From NCBI GenBank assembly GCA_963702525.1, contig CAVPCY010000018.1, forward strand, positions 28,553 through 92,552: a DNA stretch of 64,000 nt, in the 5' to 3' direction. The stretch's first letter is position 1. Each line of letters opens with the position of its first letter. Below are positions 1 to 9,195 of this stretch, in pieces. Source of the DNA: CAVPCY01 sp963702525. Lineage in GTDB: Bacteria > Actinomycetota > Coriobacteriia > Anaerosomatales > PHET01. The notes beneath the pieces are model-generated. The model saw only the letters and a program-made list of their open reading frames with translations, was not told where the DNA came from and did no database searches. A program made the position numbers and the translations under genes.

Positions 1-7
1 GGAGTAG

Positions 8-781
8 GTGTCCGCACGCCTCATCAAGTGGGGCGCGATAGGGCTCCTGCTCATCGTGGTCGTCCTGTTGGTGCTCCCTGTCTTCTCGGTGCTGCAGCCC
101 GATTACTACAGACGCTATCCGGCGCTCGGCCAGCGCATGGACCACTGGGCCACCTCGACGCACGCGAAGATCTCGTGCGTGGAATGTCACGTCGAACCCG
201 GAGCCGCAGGGCTCGCGAGCTTCGCCGCACGCTCGATCCCCGCCTTCTACTCCCAGCTGCTCAACGGGCCGAGCAACACGAACCTGCTCGGCGCGCCGAG
301 CCGCGCTGCGTGTCAGAAGTGCCACACGAGCTACCGCAGCGTCGGCCCGAGCGGTGATCTGCTCATACCGCACAAGGCGCACGTCGAAGTGCTCAAGATG
401 GAGTGCCGCTCGTGCCATCAGGACCTCGTCCACTCGTTCAACCGCCGAGGATTCAACCGGCCGGAGATGGAAGGCTGCCTCGAGCAGTGCCATGACGGTG
501 ACACGGCGAGCGACAAGTGCACGGACTGCCACACGCGTAAGCAGACGCCCCAGTCGCACGCACAGGCGGACTGGCTCCAGCTCCACGGCGAGCAGGCAGC
601 GACCCAGGACTGCGGGCAGTGCCACAACTGGACTCCCGGCTACTGCGCCGACTGCCACGAGAAGCGCCCGGCTTCGCACGCCGGCAACTGGAAGACCGAT
701 CATGGGCCCGCCGCGAAACAGCGGGGCGACGGCTGCCTCGTGTGTCACGGCGGCAAGAAGTTCTGCGAGGAGTGCCACTGA
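8..781 (+). CDS. Membrane-anchored nonaheme c-type cytochrome
   Basis: About 257 residues with one N-terminal transmembrane helix (residues about 7-28) and no obvious cleavage site, so a membrane-anchored, outward-facing cytochrome resembling the NapC/NrfH/NirT quinol-oxidising type. I count eight CxxCH heme sites (CVECH, CQKCH, CRSCH, CTDCH, CGQCH, CADCH, CLVCH, CEECH) and one variant CLEQCH with three residues between the cysteines. The start is GTG at 8 with GGAG just upstream at the window edge. The stop overlaps the ATG of the next cytochrome, which is a paralogue (shared pattern IPHxAHVxxLKMEC), so the two are translationally coupled. Function inferred: passing electrons from membrane quinol toward extracellular cytochromes. 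Confidence 0.9.
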   Translation: MSARLIKWGAIGLLLIVVVLLVLPVFSVLQPDYYRRYPALGQRMDHWATSTHAKISCVECHVEPGAAGLASFAARSIPAFYSQLLNGPSNTNLLGAPSRAACQKCHTSYRSVGPSGDLLIPHKAHVEVLKMECRSCHQDLVHSFNRRGFNRPEMEGCLEQCHDGDTASDKCTDCHTRKQTPQSHAQADWLQLHGEQAATQDCGQCHNWTPGYCADCHEKRPASHAGNWKTDHGPAAKQRGDGCLVCHGGKKFCEECH

Positions 782-1614
782 TGGCCGAGGAGAAGGACAC
801 CTCGCGCCGACGACGGCTCTTCGTGCGCGTGGCGCTCGTGGTCGCGGTGCTCCTGCTCGTGATCGGGGTGCCGCTCGTGGCGACCACGCAGCCGTGGTTC
901 TTCGGGCGCAGCGCTGCTCTCGCCGAGAAGTACGAACCGTGGAGAACCTCAGCGCACGCCGAGGTGAGGTGCGAGCAGTGTCACGTTCCACCCGGCCTGC
1001 TTGCACGAACGGTGAACCGCGCCCGCATGACCGGCGAGTTCTACTACTCGCTGTTGTCTCCGTCGCGAGTTCCGGGCGAGTTCGCGCGACCGAGCAACGA
1101 GGCGTGTCTCGAATGCCACAACGATCTGCGAAGTGTCTCCCCCAAGGGCGACCTGCAGATCCCGCACAGGGCGCACGTCAATCTTCTCAAGATGGAGTGC
1201 GTGGAGTGCCACAACTACCTCGTGCACGAGCGGAACTCCTCGGGGAATCACCTTCCCTCGATGGAGGACTGCTTGAAGTGCCACGACGGTGATACCGCGA
1301 AGGCCACCTGCACGGCGTGCCATACACGCAAAGCGGCGCCCGACAGCCATCGCGCGTCGGACTGGCTGATCGTGCACCCCAAGGAGGCGGCGGGACCGGA
1401 GTGCGACAGTTGCCACAAGTGGACCGAGGAGTGGTGCGCCGACTGCCACGCGCTGCGGCCAAGATCGCACGGCAAGGACTGGCGTGCGGTGCACGGAGAG
1501 CAGGTCAAGAAGAGACGCAACTGCGAAGCGTGTCACGAAGACGCCTTCTGCGTGCGCTGCCACGGAGTGGTCCCCCAGCAGAACCTCGACCCGGATCTCA
1601 AGCGGGTCGAGTAG
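781..1614 (+). CDS. Membrane-anchored nonaheme c-type cytochrome, paralogue of the preceding gene
   Basis: 277 residues: basic N-terminus (SRRRR), one transmembrane helix at about residues 12-35, then nine canonical CxxCH sites (CEQCH, CLECH, CVECH, CLKCH, CTACH, CDSCH, CADCH, CEACH, CVRCH). Spacing follows the upstream cytochrome site for site, so the pair arose by tandem duplication; here the fourth site is a normal CLKCH where the neighbour has CLEQCH. I chose the ATG at 781 because it overlaps the upstream TGA and gives a hydrophobic anchor near the N-terminus. No frameshift. Probable role: electron relay at the outer face of the membrane. Confidence 0.92.
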   Translation: MAEEKDTSRRRRLFVRVALVVAVLLLVIGVPLVATTQPWFFGRSAALAEKYEPWRTSAHAEVRCEQCHVPPGLLARTVNRARMTGEFYYSLLSPSRVPGEFARPSNEACLECHNDLRSVSPKGDLQIPHRAHVNLLKMECVECHNYLVHERNSSGNHLPSMEDCLKCHDGDTAKATCTACHTRKAAPDSHRASDWLIVHPKEAAGPECDSCHKWTEEWCADCHALRPRSHGKDWRAVHGEQVKKRRNCEACHEDAFCVRCHGVVPQQNLDPDLKRVE

Positions 1615-1627
1615 CCGAGAGGCGGTC

Positions 1628-2688
1628 ATGGAGTCCGAGACGATCAGACGCGAGATGCGATACCGGCACCCCCGCAAGGCGATGAAGCAGCCACGGCGGC
1701 TTCCGGCCCTGCGAGGAGACGCTGGCCTCGAGTCGTCGGGATCGTCGCGATCGTCGGGGTGCTGCTTGTCGTGGTGTTCGACCTCGTCACCGCTTCGCCG
1801 AGGCTGTGCACGTCGTGTCACGAGATGCGGCCGAGGACAGCCAGCTGGCACAGTTCGGCGCACCTCGGCGTCAACTGCTGGCAGTGTCACCAGCAGCCTC
1901 GCCCCTGGTACGCCTACCCGCTGAGCCTTGCGGACAGATCGCGGATTCTCGCCCGCGACGTGCGTGCGCACACCTCCCGCGAGACCACCGCGCCGGTCGA
2001 TGGACCGGTGGCCGGCGTGGAACCGATGTCGGATGCGGTGTGCTTGCAGTGTCACCAGGCCAACCGCAAGGCGACCTCGGGCTTCAGGATCAAGATCGAT
2101 CACGTCGAGCACGCGAAGCGAAACGGGTCGTGCGTCTCTTGCCACGTGCGCACGGCACATCCCCTGCAGTCTCGCAGCACGCCGCTCACGCTGATGAGCC
2201 AGTGCTTCACGTGTCACGGCACCGCCGAGAAGCCGGAAGCCTCGGCGGCCTGCTCACTGTGCCATCCCACCGGGTACCAGTTGACCCCCGCATCCCACAA
2301 GGCCAAGACGTGGGTGCCCCGGCGGCATGGCCGGACCGCGGAGACGGACCGCTCGCAGTGCCGGATGTGCCACGAGCAGCAGTTCTGTGACGACTGCCAC
2401 GGGCTCGAGATGCCGCATCCGCAGGACTGGGCCCAGGGAGAGTCGGGTCATGCGGCGGTCGCCGAGACGAACCGGGCGGTCTGCTCGAGGTGCCACACGG
2501 AGAAGCCCGACCTGTGCAGCATGTGTCACCACAAGCCCGCCTACGATCCGGGGAAGGGCACGTGGGTCCAGCAGCACTTCGAAGCGGTCGAGACATCGGG
2601 GGCTGCGTACTGCTTCGACTGTCATGCGCCGGGCTACTGCGTACGGTGCCACGTGAGCTGGGCGACGTCGGGCGAGCTCACCCCGTAG
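1628..2688 (+). CDS. Membrane-anchored dodecaheme c-type cytochrome (one frameshift)
   Basis: Twelve CxxCH sites (CTSCH, CWQCH, CLQCH, CVSCH, CFTCH, CSLCH, CRMCH, CDDCH, CSRCH, CSMCH, CFDCH, CVRCH) follow one transmembrane helix. The helix lies in a different frame from the likely start ATG at 1628, so one base appears to be lost near 1705-1720, where the sequence becomes RRRWPRVVGIVAIVG. Starting instead at the internal ATG at 1759 would cut the helix in half. It lies 14 bp after the preceding cytochrome, as the third gene of the unit. The first heme pair (CTSCHEM) resembles NapC/NrfH N-termini, but the protein is longer than classic tetra- or pentaheme quinol dehydrogenases. Confidence 0.85.
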
Positions 2689-2836
2689 AGGCGCGACCCC
2701 GGCGCTTCCCGCCGCGCCACGGCCTACGCCGCCTCTCCGTCCCCGACCGGCCGGTGTCAGAGCCGATTGCTACGTTGTCGTACGTTCCCAGCGAGCCATC
2801 TGCGGGAACGACGCGCTCAGCTTCGCGCGTCGGACG

Positions 2837-3400
2837 TTGGCGACGAGCGATTGTGACCACGTGGCGTACTACGAGACAGATCCCGCCGTTCTGGCCTGGT
2901 TCGACCGGGCGCTGACCCATGGGTCCTCGTGCGTTCGAATGGCCGCACTGGTCCTTCTGGGCGACGTCGACAACGCCCATCGAGGGAGTTGGCTGCGGCG
3001 CGCCCAATCAGATCCCGTCGCCGAGGTGGTCGCGACCGCGGTCTTGACCGAAGCGTTCGTGGCCGTGGGGGACAGCGCCTCCGCCGATCTGTTCGAGAGC
3101 GACTTCGCCGAGAGCCTCGAGCGTGGTGACCTGATCTGGGAGTGGGAGTACGACGTCGTGGTGGCGCACGACGTGGTGGTGCAGCTCGGCAGTCGCACGG
3201 TGTGGGTCGCTATCGAAGATGACGACTTGGCCCGCCGGCTCGCTTTGCAGAAGGCATACTGTGGCAAGGAGTCCGAGATTCCCTCGGCGACCGCGATCAT
3301 CGTGGGCAAGCGCTTCGTGAACCAGTACACGCGCTCGCCGCGTTCGATGGCCGAGGCGTCGTGGTGGATGCGAAGGGGAAGACCCCGCTACCGGGAATGA
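2837..3400 (+). CDS. Hypothetical protein, possibly alpha-helical repeat
   Basis: About 187 residues with no signal peptide or membrane segment. The first half (WFDRALTHGSSCVRMAALVLLGDV) reads like HEAT-type helices; the second half contains VWVAIEDDDLARRLALQKAYCG and a basic C-terminus. I do not recognise a family. The TTG at 2837 gives the longest frame but has no clear ribosome-binding site; GTG at 2861 is an alternative. Convergent with the ferredoxin gene, 7 bp away. Coding potential is supported by the uninterrupted GC-rich frame; function unknown. Confidence 0.5.
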   Translation: MATSDCDHVAYYETDPAVLAWFDRALTHGSSCVRMAALVLLGDVDNAHRGSWLRRAQSDPVAEVVATAVLTEAFVAVGDSASADLFESDFAESLERGDLIWEWEYDVVVAHDVVVQLGSRTVWVAIEDDDLARRLALQKAYCGKESEIPSATAIIVGKRFVNQYTRSPRSMAEASWWMRRGRPRYRE

Positions 3401-3407
3401 ACGCGGG

Positions 3408-4244
3408 TCACCACAGCGCGGCGACCGCGGGCACGGCGCGTCGGTCGAGAAGCGAGATGGCTCCCTCGGTGCATGCCGATCGGCACACCCCGCAGCCCCA
3501 GCAGCGCTGAGCGTCGATCGCGACAGATGCCCTCGACGCGTTGATGGCGGCAAACGGGCAGAGCCGGGCGCAGCGCCCGCAACGGGTACAGCGCGCCGCG
3601 TCGAGGCGTGCCACCCACTCTCCGCGCCACATGACCTTGAGGTCGTAGCCCGCCGTGACCTTCATCGCCATGCAGCCGCTCTCCACGTTGCAGTTGCAGA
3701 TGGCGGCGGTGAACGGCGTCTTGAACGTCCACACCGAGTGCATCAGCCCGTCGAGCTCGCACGCGCGAAGCAGCTCCATCGCTTGCGAGACAGAGAGCTT
3801 GTTGAAGTCATCGAGGTCGGGCCCGTCCGCGTAGTCGGCGAAGCCCTCGACGAGCAGCGGCTCGATCGGCTGAGTGGTAACGAGGAGGCAGACCTCATCG
3901 GCATGCTTGCCGGGCTCGTGCATCCGGCAGATGCAGGGGATCACCGTGATCGAGGTGGCCAGCTCGAGGATGCGCTCGCACTCCTCGAGAGGGACCGGCT
4001 GCCCGAAGTGGTTCGCCTGCAGGCGCTTGGAGATCGCCGCCTTGCCCATAGCCGATAGTGGCGCCGGGATTCGCTCGAACCGCTCCATCCAGCTGATGGC
4101 ATTGGTGCGCATCTCTGAGAACCCAGAGATGAAGTCGACTATGTACTGCCGTCGCCTCAGATCGCTTTCGAGGTCGAACGCGTAGTTGCTCGCTTGAAGG
4201 TACCAGCGCTCGCCCTCACCGTGCTCGACGCAGAACTGGCACAT
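3408..4244 (-). CDS. 4Fe-4S ferredoxin-domain protein
   Basis: 278 residues. Two adjacent 4Fe-4S cluster motifs lie near the C-terminus: CTRCGRCARLCP (about residue 218) and CWGCGVCRSACTEG (about residue 248), the second with an extra residue before its last cysteine. The N-terminal 200 residues carry further cysteines (CQFC at residues 2-5, CICR, CNC), suggesting additional metal binding. Similar multi-domain ferredoxins in anaerobes pass electrons in redox or corrinoid-related systems, but I cannot assign a partner. The small gene upstream (4252-4438) ends 7 bp before this start, so they are probably co-transcribed. Confidence 0.8.
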   Translation of the reverse strand: MCQFCVEHGEGERWYLQASNYAFDLESDLRRRQYIVDFISGFSEMRTNAISWMERFERIPAPLSAMGKAAISKRLQANHFGQPVPLEECERILELATSITVIPCICRMHEPGKHADEVCLLVTTQPIEPLLVEGFADYADGPDLDDFNKLSVSQAMELLRACELDGLMHSVWTFKTPFTAAICNCNVESGCMAMKVTAGYDLKVMWRGEWVARLDAARCTRCGRCARLCPFAAINASRASVAIDAQRCWGCGVCRSACTEGAISLLDRRAVPAVAALW

Positions 4245-4251
4245 GAAGGCG

Positions 4252-4438
4252 CTAGACCTGTTCCTGTGCTCTGCGAATCAGGCGCTCGGTACGCTCGTGG
4301 CGCAGCTGCAGCTCGCTCTCGGCGTAGAGATCGCGCTGCCCGTCGAACTCCGATGGCAGGGCGATGTCGATGGGAGACGGCGACGTAGATGGGCTCCTCG
4401 GCAAGCTCGGACGGTACCGGGTCGGTCGATGCGTTCAT
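4252..4438 (-). CDS. Small acidic hypothetical protein (one frameshift)
   Basis: About 61 residues once a +1 shift near 4367-4373 is bridged: MNASTDPVPSELAEEPIYVAV continues in the next frame as IDIALPSEFDGQRDLYAESE and ends RRAQEQV. The second half is charged and probably helical. It stops 7 bp before the ferredoxin-domain gene on the same strand, so it may be its partner. The continuous sense across the shift and the operon-like spacing are the main support; no family recognised. Confidence 0.5.
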
Positions 4439-4621
4439 CGCTTCCTCCGTTGTCCCCAAGCGCACCGAATCCCCCGTCGGCGCCTCGTGCACTATACCCC
4501 TGGACGGGCGTCGGCTGCTCGCCGTTCGTCAGAATTCACACAACATTTGCATCCGGCGGGAGACGATCGCGACGACGGGGGAGTGATACCGTTGGGGCAT
4601 CGCGACGCGAGGGGGCAGTTC

Positions 4622-6109
4622 ATGACGCATGAAACCACCGAGCGGTACCCGGCGCCGCCGCCGGCGATGTTGACCGACCTGTACCAGCTGACGATGGCTC
4701 AGGCGTATCTGAATGCCGGGATCGCCGACACCCATGGCTGCTTCCACCTCTACTTCCGAGCAAACCCCTTTGGCGGGGGGTATGCGGTCGCATGCGGGCT
4801 CCAACAGGCAGTCGCGTACCTGGAGGCGCTCTCGTTCAACGATGAGGACGTGGCCTACCTTGCGGGCCGGACAGGTGCCGACGGCGAAGCGCTCTTCTCG
4901 TCGGAGTTTCTTGAGTGGCTGTCGGGAATGAGGTTCGACTGCAGTCTGGACGCCGTGGAAGAGGGGACCGTCGTCTTCCCCCGCGAGCCCCTCTTGCGGG
5001 TGGCAGGCCCCCTGCCGGTCTGCCAGATAGTCGAGACCGCGCTCCTCAACATCATCAACTTCCAGACGCTAGTGGCGACCAAGGCGTCGCGCTGTGTGCA
5101 TGCCGCCGATGGAGCGCCTGTCATCGAGTTCGGGTTGCGTCGTGCGCAGGGCCCCGACGGAGGACTGTCTGCCAGCCGCGCCGCCTATGTGGGCGGCTGC
5201 ACCGCGACGTCGAACGTGCTTGCCGGACGCAGGTTCGGGGTGCCTGTCGCCGGGACTCATGCTCACTCGTGGGTGATGGCATTCGACACCGAGATCGAGG
5301 CGTTCGAGGCCTACGCCGAAGCACTGCCGAACAACGCCACGTTCCTGGTCGATACGTACGACACCGTCGAGGGGGTCCACCATGCGGTCGAGGTCGGGCG
5401 CAAGCTCGCCGAGCGGGGGCAGCGCCTCCTCGGCGTGCGCATCGACTCGGGCGACCTTGCGTGGCTCTCGAAGCGTGCGCGTGAGGTCCTCGACGAGGGA
5501 GGCTTCCCCGACGCGAAGGTCGTCGCGAGCAACGAGCTCGACGAGCACCTGATCCTCTCGCTCAAGGAGCAAGGCGCCGCGATCGACGTGTGGGGGGTCG
5601 GGACCAAGCTGGCGACGGCGTGGGACCAGCCGGCTCTCGGCGGCGTCTACAAGCTCAGCGCGATCCGTCGGCCCGGGGGGCCGTGGGAGCCTCGGCTGAA
5701 GGTGTCCGAGCAGACCGCGAAGGTCACCACACCCGGGGTGCTGGGCGTGCGCAGATACCAAGACGACAGCGGTCAGTGGGCCGGCGACATGATCTACGAC
5801 ACGATGAACGACCCGGGTCCGGCGTCGACGATGGTGCACCCGGAGGATCCGCTGAGGTCGACCTCGTACGGCGAGGGCTGCTCCCACGATGAGCTGCTCG
5901 TCAAGGTCATGCATCAGGGCGAGGTCGTCTACCGCGGGCCCGGGCTCGACGCGACCCGCGAACGCGCTGCGGCGCAACTGGCCCAGCTCGATCCGTCGCA
6001 CAGGCGCTTCCTCAATCCCCACACCTACAAAGTGGGACTCGAGGCCCGGCTCTCGGCGCGGCGCCTCCAGCTGATCGCGGACGCCAGAACCACGCAGCAG
6101 AGGAGTTGA
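4622..6109 (+). CDS. pncB: Nicotinate phosphoribosyltransferase
   Basis: 495 residues, full length and uninterrupted. Condenses nicotinate with PRPP to nicotinate mononucleotide, the entry step of the Preiss-Handler NAD salvage route, in the cytoplasm. Family marks seen: LTDLYQLTMAQAY near the N-terminus, the EFGLRRAQGPDGG block, AGTHAHSWVMAF, and LGVRIDSGDLAWLSK. I chose ATG 4622 because it precedes MTHETTERYPAPPPAMLTDLYQ; a longer upstream reading enters the divergent small gene. It ends 5 bp before a pncA-like amidase, which supplies nicotinate from nicotinamide, so the two form a salvage operon. Confidence 0.96.
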   Translation: MTHETTERYPAPPPAMLTDLYQLTMAQAYLNAGIADTHGCFHLYFRANPFGGGYAVACGLQQAVAYLEALSFNDEDVAYLAGRTGADGEALFSSEFLEWLSGMRFDCSLDAVEEGTVVFPREPLLRVAGPLPVCQIVETALLNIINFQTLVATKASRCVHAADGAPVIEFGLRRAQGPDGGLSASRAAYVGGCTATSNVLAGRRFGVPVAGTHAHSWVMAFDTEIEAFEAYAEALPNNATFLVDTYDTVEGVHHAVEVGRKLAERGQRLLGVRIDSGDLAWLSKRAREVLDEGGFPDAKVVASNELDEHLILSLKEQGAAIDVWGVGTKLATAWDQPALGGVYKLSAIRRPGGPWEPRLKVSEQTAKVTTPGVLGVRRYQDDSGQWAGDMIYDTMNDPGPASTMVHPEDPLRSTSYGEGCSHDELLVKVMHQGEVVYRGPGLDATRERAAAQLAQLDPSHRRFLNPHTYKVGLEARLSARRLQLIADARTTQQRS

Positions 6110-6114
6110 GACGG

Positions 6115-6734
6115 ATGCGCGCCTTGGTGATGGTCGACATCCAGAACGACTTCATGCCATTCGGGTCGCTGCCCGTTCCCGACGGAGACGCGTGTCGTCC
6201 CGGTCGCGAACGCCTTGGCACCACGGTTCGACGTGGTGATCGCGACCCAGGACTGGCATCCCGCCGCCCACATGTCCTTCGCCTCGAACCATGAAGGCTG
6301 CTCTCCGGGCGATGTCATCGAACTAGCGGGGCACCGGCAGGTCCTGTGGCCCGATCACTGCGTTCAGCAGACGGCCGGGGCGTCGCTTCACTCCGGGCTT
6401 GATGTGGCCAGCATAGACATCGTGGTCCGAAAGGGCGTCGACACCGAGATCGACAGCTACAGCGGGTTCTTCGACAACGGGCATCTGCGCGATACCGGGA
6501 TGCATGCCGCAGTTGGAGCGAGCGGGCATCGATGAGATCTGGCTCGTCGGTCTGGCGACCGACTACTGCGTCAAGTACACAGCGCTCGACGGAACCGCAC
6601 TCGGGCTGCGGGTCGTGGTGGTCAGCGATGGCGTGCGCGCCGTCGATCTGGCGCCCGGTGACGGTGAGGCCGCGCTTGCTGAGATGCGCGAAGCCGGTTG
6701 CGAGGTGGTGACGAGCGCCGAGGCGCCCGTCTGA
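6115..6734 (+). CDS. pncA: Nicotinamidase/isochorismatase-family hydrolase (two frameshifts)
   Basis: About 206 residues when two +1 shifts (near 6193 and 6503) are bridged. N-terminal MVDIQNDF holds the catalytic aspartate; ATQDWHPAAHMSF and WPDHC match the metal/substrate region of nicotinamidases; LATDYCVKYTA holds the catalytic cysteine. Converts nicotinamide to nicotinate, which the upstream pncB product uses. Start ATG 6115 follows AGGAG. The frameshifts fall between intact conserved blocks, so I treat them as sequence errors. Confidence 0.88.
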
Positions 6735-6764
6735 GTGGCGGTTCGTCTGCTTGGTGAGGGGGCG

Positions 6765-6844
6765 CGCCTCTCGCGACCGGGCTGGCTGCGTCTGCTGGTG
6801 CCAGGGGGGCTGATTGGGAGTGCGATGCCCGGTCGCGAGAGGCG
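6765..6844. repeat. Long inverted repeat between convergent genes
   Basis: Perfect 18-bp arms, 6765-6782 (CGCCTCTCGCGACCGGGC) and 6827-6844 (its exact reverse complement), enclose a 44-nt loop. It fills the gap between the end of the pncA-like gene (6734) and the end of the convergent gene (6853). No T-run follows either arm, so it is not a textbook intrinsic terminator, but its place between two convergent stops suggests a bidirectional transcription-ending or mRNA-end-protecting structure. Confidence 0.7.
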
Positions 6845-6852
6845 GATGGGGG

Positions 6853-7425
6853 CTAGAAGAGGTCTCCAAGTCCTTCGAAGACGTCCGATGCGTACTCGAG
6901 ATGCCAGTCTTCCAGTGACAGGTAGAACTTCGGGTTGAACACCACGCCCATCGCGGTCGCCAGGTCGATCGCGGCGTGCAGCAGATGGTCGCTTTCCAGC
7001 AGCATGTCCAGGATCGCGCCGTTGACGAAGTCGTCGGTGACCGGGACCGAGTTCCAGAAGTACTTCTCGCCGTCGCACCTGATGATGATGTCGAGGACGA
7101 GATTGCCGGCGGTGGTCACGACGAGCTCGATACCGTCGGGCAGCACTCTCCCCATCGCAGCGATGCGGCGCTCGAGGCCCGCCGCCCTTGCCAGGGTCTC
7201 TTCATCCACCGACATCGTGAACGGGGACGATGGCAACGCGAAGAGCACCTCGCGCAGGTTGCATGCGGCGACGAGTGCCTTGTCGGGGACGACGTCTTTG
7301 AGCACCTCGAGTGCGAGGTTCGCTTCCGCAGCCGAAGTGGCATTGAGGAGGATCCGCATCAGGTCGCGAGTCTCCCCCGTGTAGTGGGCGCGCAGGGTGG
7401 CCAAGCCACTGGTCGCAGTCAACAC
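6853..7425 (-). CDS. Hypothetical cytoplasmic protein
   Basis: 190 residues, soluble and uninterrupted. GTG start at 7425 with a GGAGGA ribosome-binding site 6 nt upstream. Central segment ELVVTTAGNLVLDIIIRCDGEKYFWNSVPVTDDF looks like a beta-rich core; the C-terminus is acidic (WHLEYASDVFEGLGDLF). No family recognised, no catalytic motif seen. Convergent with pncA across a long inverted repeat. Confidence 0.65.
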   Translation of the reverse strand: MLTATSGLATLRAHYTGETRDLMRILLNATSAAEANLALEVLKDVVPDKALVAACNLREVLFALPSSPFTMSVDEETLARAAGLERRIAAMGRVLPDGIELVVTTAGNLVLDIIIRCDGEKYFWNSVPVTDDFVNGAILDMLLESDHLLHAAIDLATAMGVVFNPKFYLSLEDWHLEYASDVFEGLGDLF

Positions 7426-7508
7426 GCTGTTCCTCCGAAGAGCCGAGCACCTCTGGTCGTCTACGCCTGACTATCGGTGCTCCTCAGCGTGGCGAGGAGG
7501 GGAGGACG

Positions 7509-9195
7509 TCAGGTGTCTGTGACTGGGGTCACACGGCTTGCGCGCTCCGCCGGCTCGACCGGACTCGGCGAGTACCACTCGGCCAAGCGCCGCGCGTCCG
7601 CGACATCGAGGTTGCGGATCCGGTAGTGCGTTGCGGCTGAGCCCGACACGGAGGCCACGACGATGGTGGCGAGACTCGCTCGGCGCTGGAATGGAGTCTG
7701 CCGCAGTGCGAGCGACTGCATCCGGGAGCGCGAGAGCCGGACTGCGTAGCTCCCCAGAACGCCCCAACGGATCGCGAGTGCGCGTTCGTCCGCGCCGAAC
7801 GCGGCGCTCTTCCACGACAGCCACTGGGTGGCTGCCACGATCCCGCCGACCACGAGGGCCGCTCCTGCACCCACCGCGACCCCCACCTGTTCGAGCCAAG
7901 AGATGTTCCCGGCGCTGGCGACGATCAACGCGGCGGAGGCGATCACCACCCAGGTGACGAGCACGCCGAGCACCGTGGGCCACAGCACGTAGAAGCGCAG
8001 CGCTCGGCGTGGCAGCCCCGAGGTCGCGGGTAGGGACTCGGCCTCGGGCAGAAGCCTGTGCATCAGCGGCAGGACCTCCGCCTTGCGAGCGAGGGGGATG
8101 AGCGCAGCCGCGGTGGTCGACTTCTGCTCTTCGCTGCGGCCGAATCCGGCGGTGTCCGCGTGTACCGATGCGAACCCCAGCAATCGCCGCAGCGCCGTTT
8201 GCTCGATACGCAGCGCCTGGATGCGCCTGACGGGCAGACTCGTCATTCGCCGCTCGGTGAGCCCGGCCTCTGTCTCGAGCCGATCGCCAACCCGGCGGGC
8301 GATGAAGCCGAAGTCGCGTGCAACCACCACCGCGATCGACGCGGCGACGACGAACAGCAGTCCCACGAAGCCCACGGCGATCAGGGCGGGCAGGGCAAGG
8401 CGGGTGAGCGCGTTGGTCGCATCGCGCGCGACCCCGCCGAAGAGCTCCGCGAACTGCGCGACGACGCCCACGCCCGCGGCTATCGCGATGAGTACGGCGT
8501 TGGACGTGAGCCCGGCCGCCAGCAGCCGCCCGAAGGGCAGACGGTATTCGAAGTCGCTCACTCGCGCCGCCTGCTCCGCCTGCCCGAACACCCCTCGCAG
8601 GTCGCTCATCCTGCCGATGGGGTCTGCCCCGACGAGGGTGGCTCCCGCACTCGAAGTCGTCTCCGGCAGCTTGCTCGGCGGGCGGATCGGCCGGATGCGG
8701 GGTGTCGACGACCGGCGAGGTGGTCTCGCGCTCGCGCCAGTGCAGCAGGTCCGCGCGCAGCTGCTCGGCGTGCGCGAGCGGGATCGAGCCGATCCGGGCC
8801 TCCGCCTCGCCCGAACCGCCTCCGGCCGTCTGCACCACGACATCGGCAAGTCCGAGCAGGCGCGACGTCAGGTCGGCTCGGATATCGATTCCCTGGACCC
8901 GTGCCAGCGGTATGGCGCGCCGCTTCTTGACCAGCCACCCCTCGATGACGATCAGATCGTGGTCGACCACCCCGAAGCGGAAGTAAGCCCAGTTGAGCCA
9001 GGCGAAACCTGCCGAGACAAGACCTAGCAGCAGCGCGATCCCGGCGATGCCCAGGGCGGCCAACAGGCCGTTGCCGCCTCCCATGGCGCCGAAGAAGACC
9101 ATCGCGATCAGCGCGAAGACCATCTGGATGAGCGACTTGACCGTCCGCACGACGATCGTCAGCGGGTGAGTGCGCGAGAGCTCAGAGTCCGCCAT
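7509..9195 (-). CDS. Bacterial PH (bPH2/DUF304) membrane protein, YdbT-like (frameshift)
   Basis: About 560 residues, with one frame change near 8640-8680. Polytopic: a helix pair near the N-terminus (LIQMVFALIAMVFFGAM; AALGIAGIALLLGLVSAGF), then a PH-like unit with the typical YFRFGVVDHDLIVIEGWLVKK and IPLARVQGIDI pattern. Two further helix-pair/PH units follow, with RMTSLPVRRIQALRIEQT and RLSRSRMQSLALRQTPFQRR. This matches the YdbT architecture of repeated bPH2 domains. Start at 9195 overlaps the end of the YdbS-like partner (9182), so the pair is co-translated. Exact function of the family is unclear; membrane or envelope maintenance has been proposed. Confidence 0.85.

Noticed and set aside
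949..2217. A 422-codon minus-strand open frame across the first cytochromes
   Set aside because: It is antisense to two CxxCH-rich genes, has Arg/His-rich composition typical of GC-rich shadow frames, and no domain.
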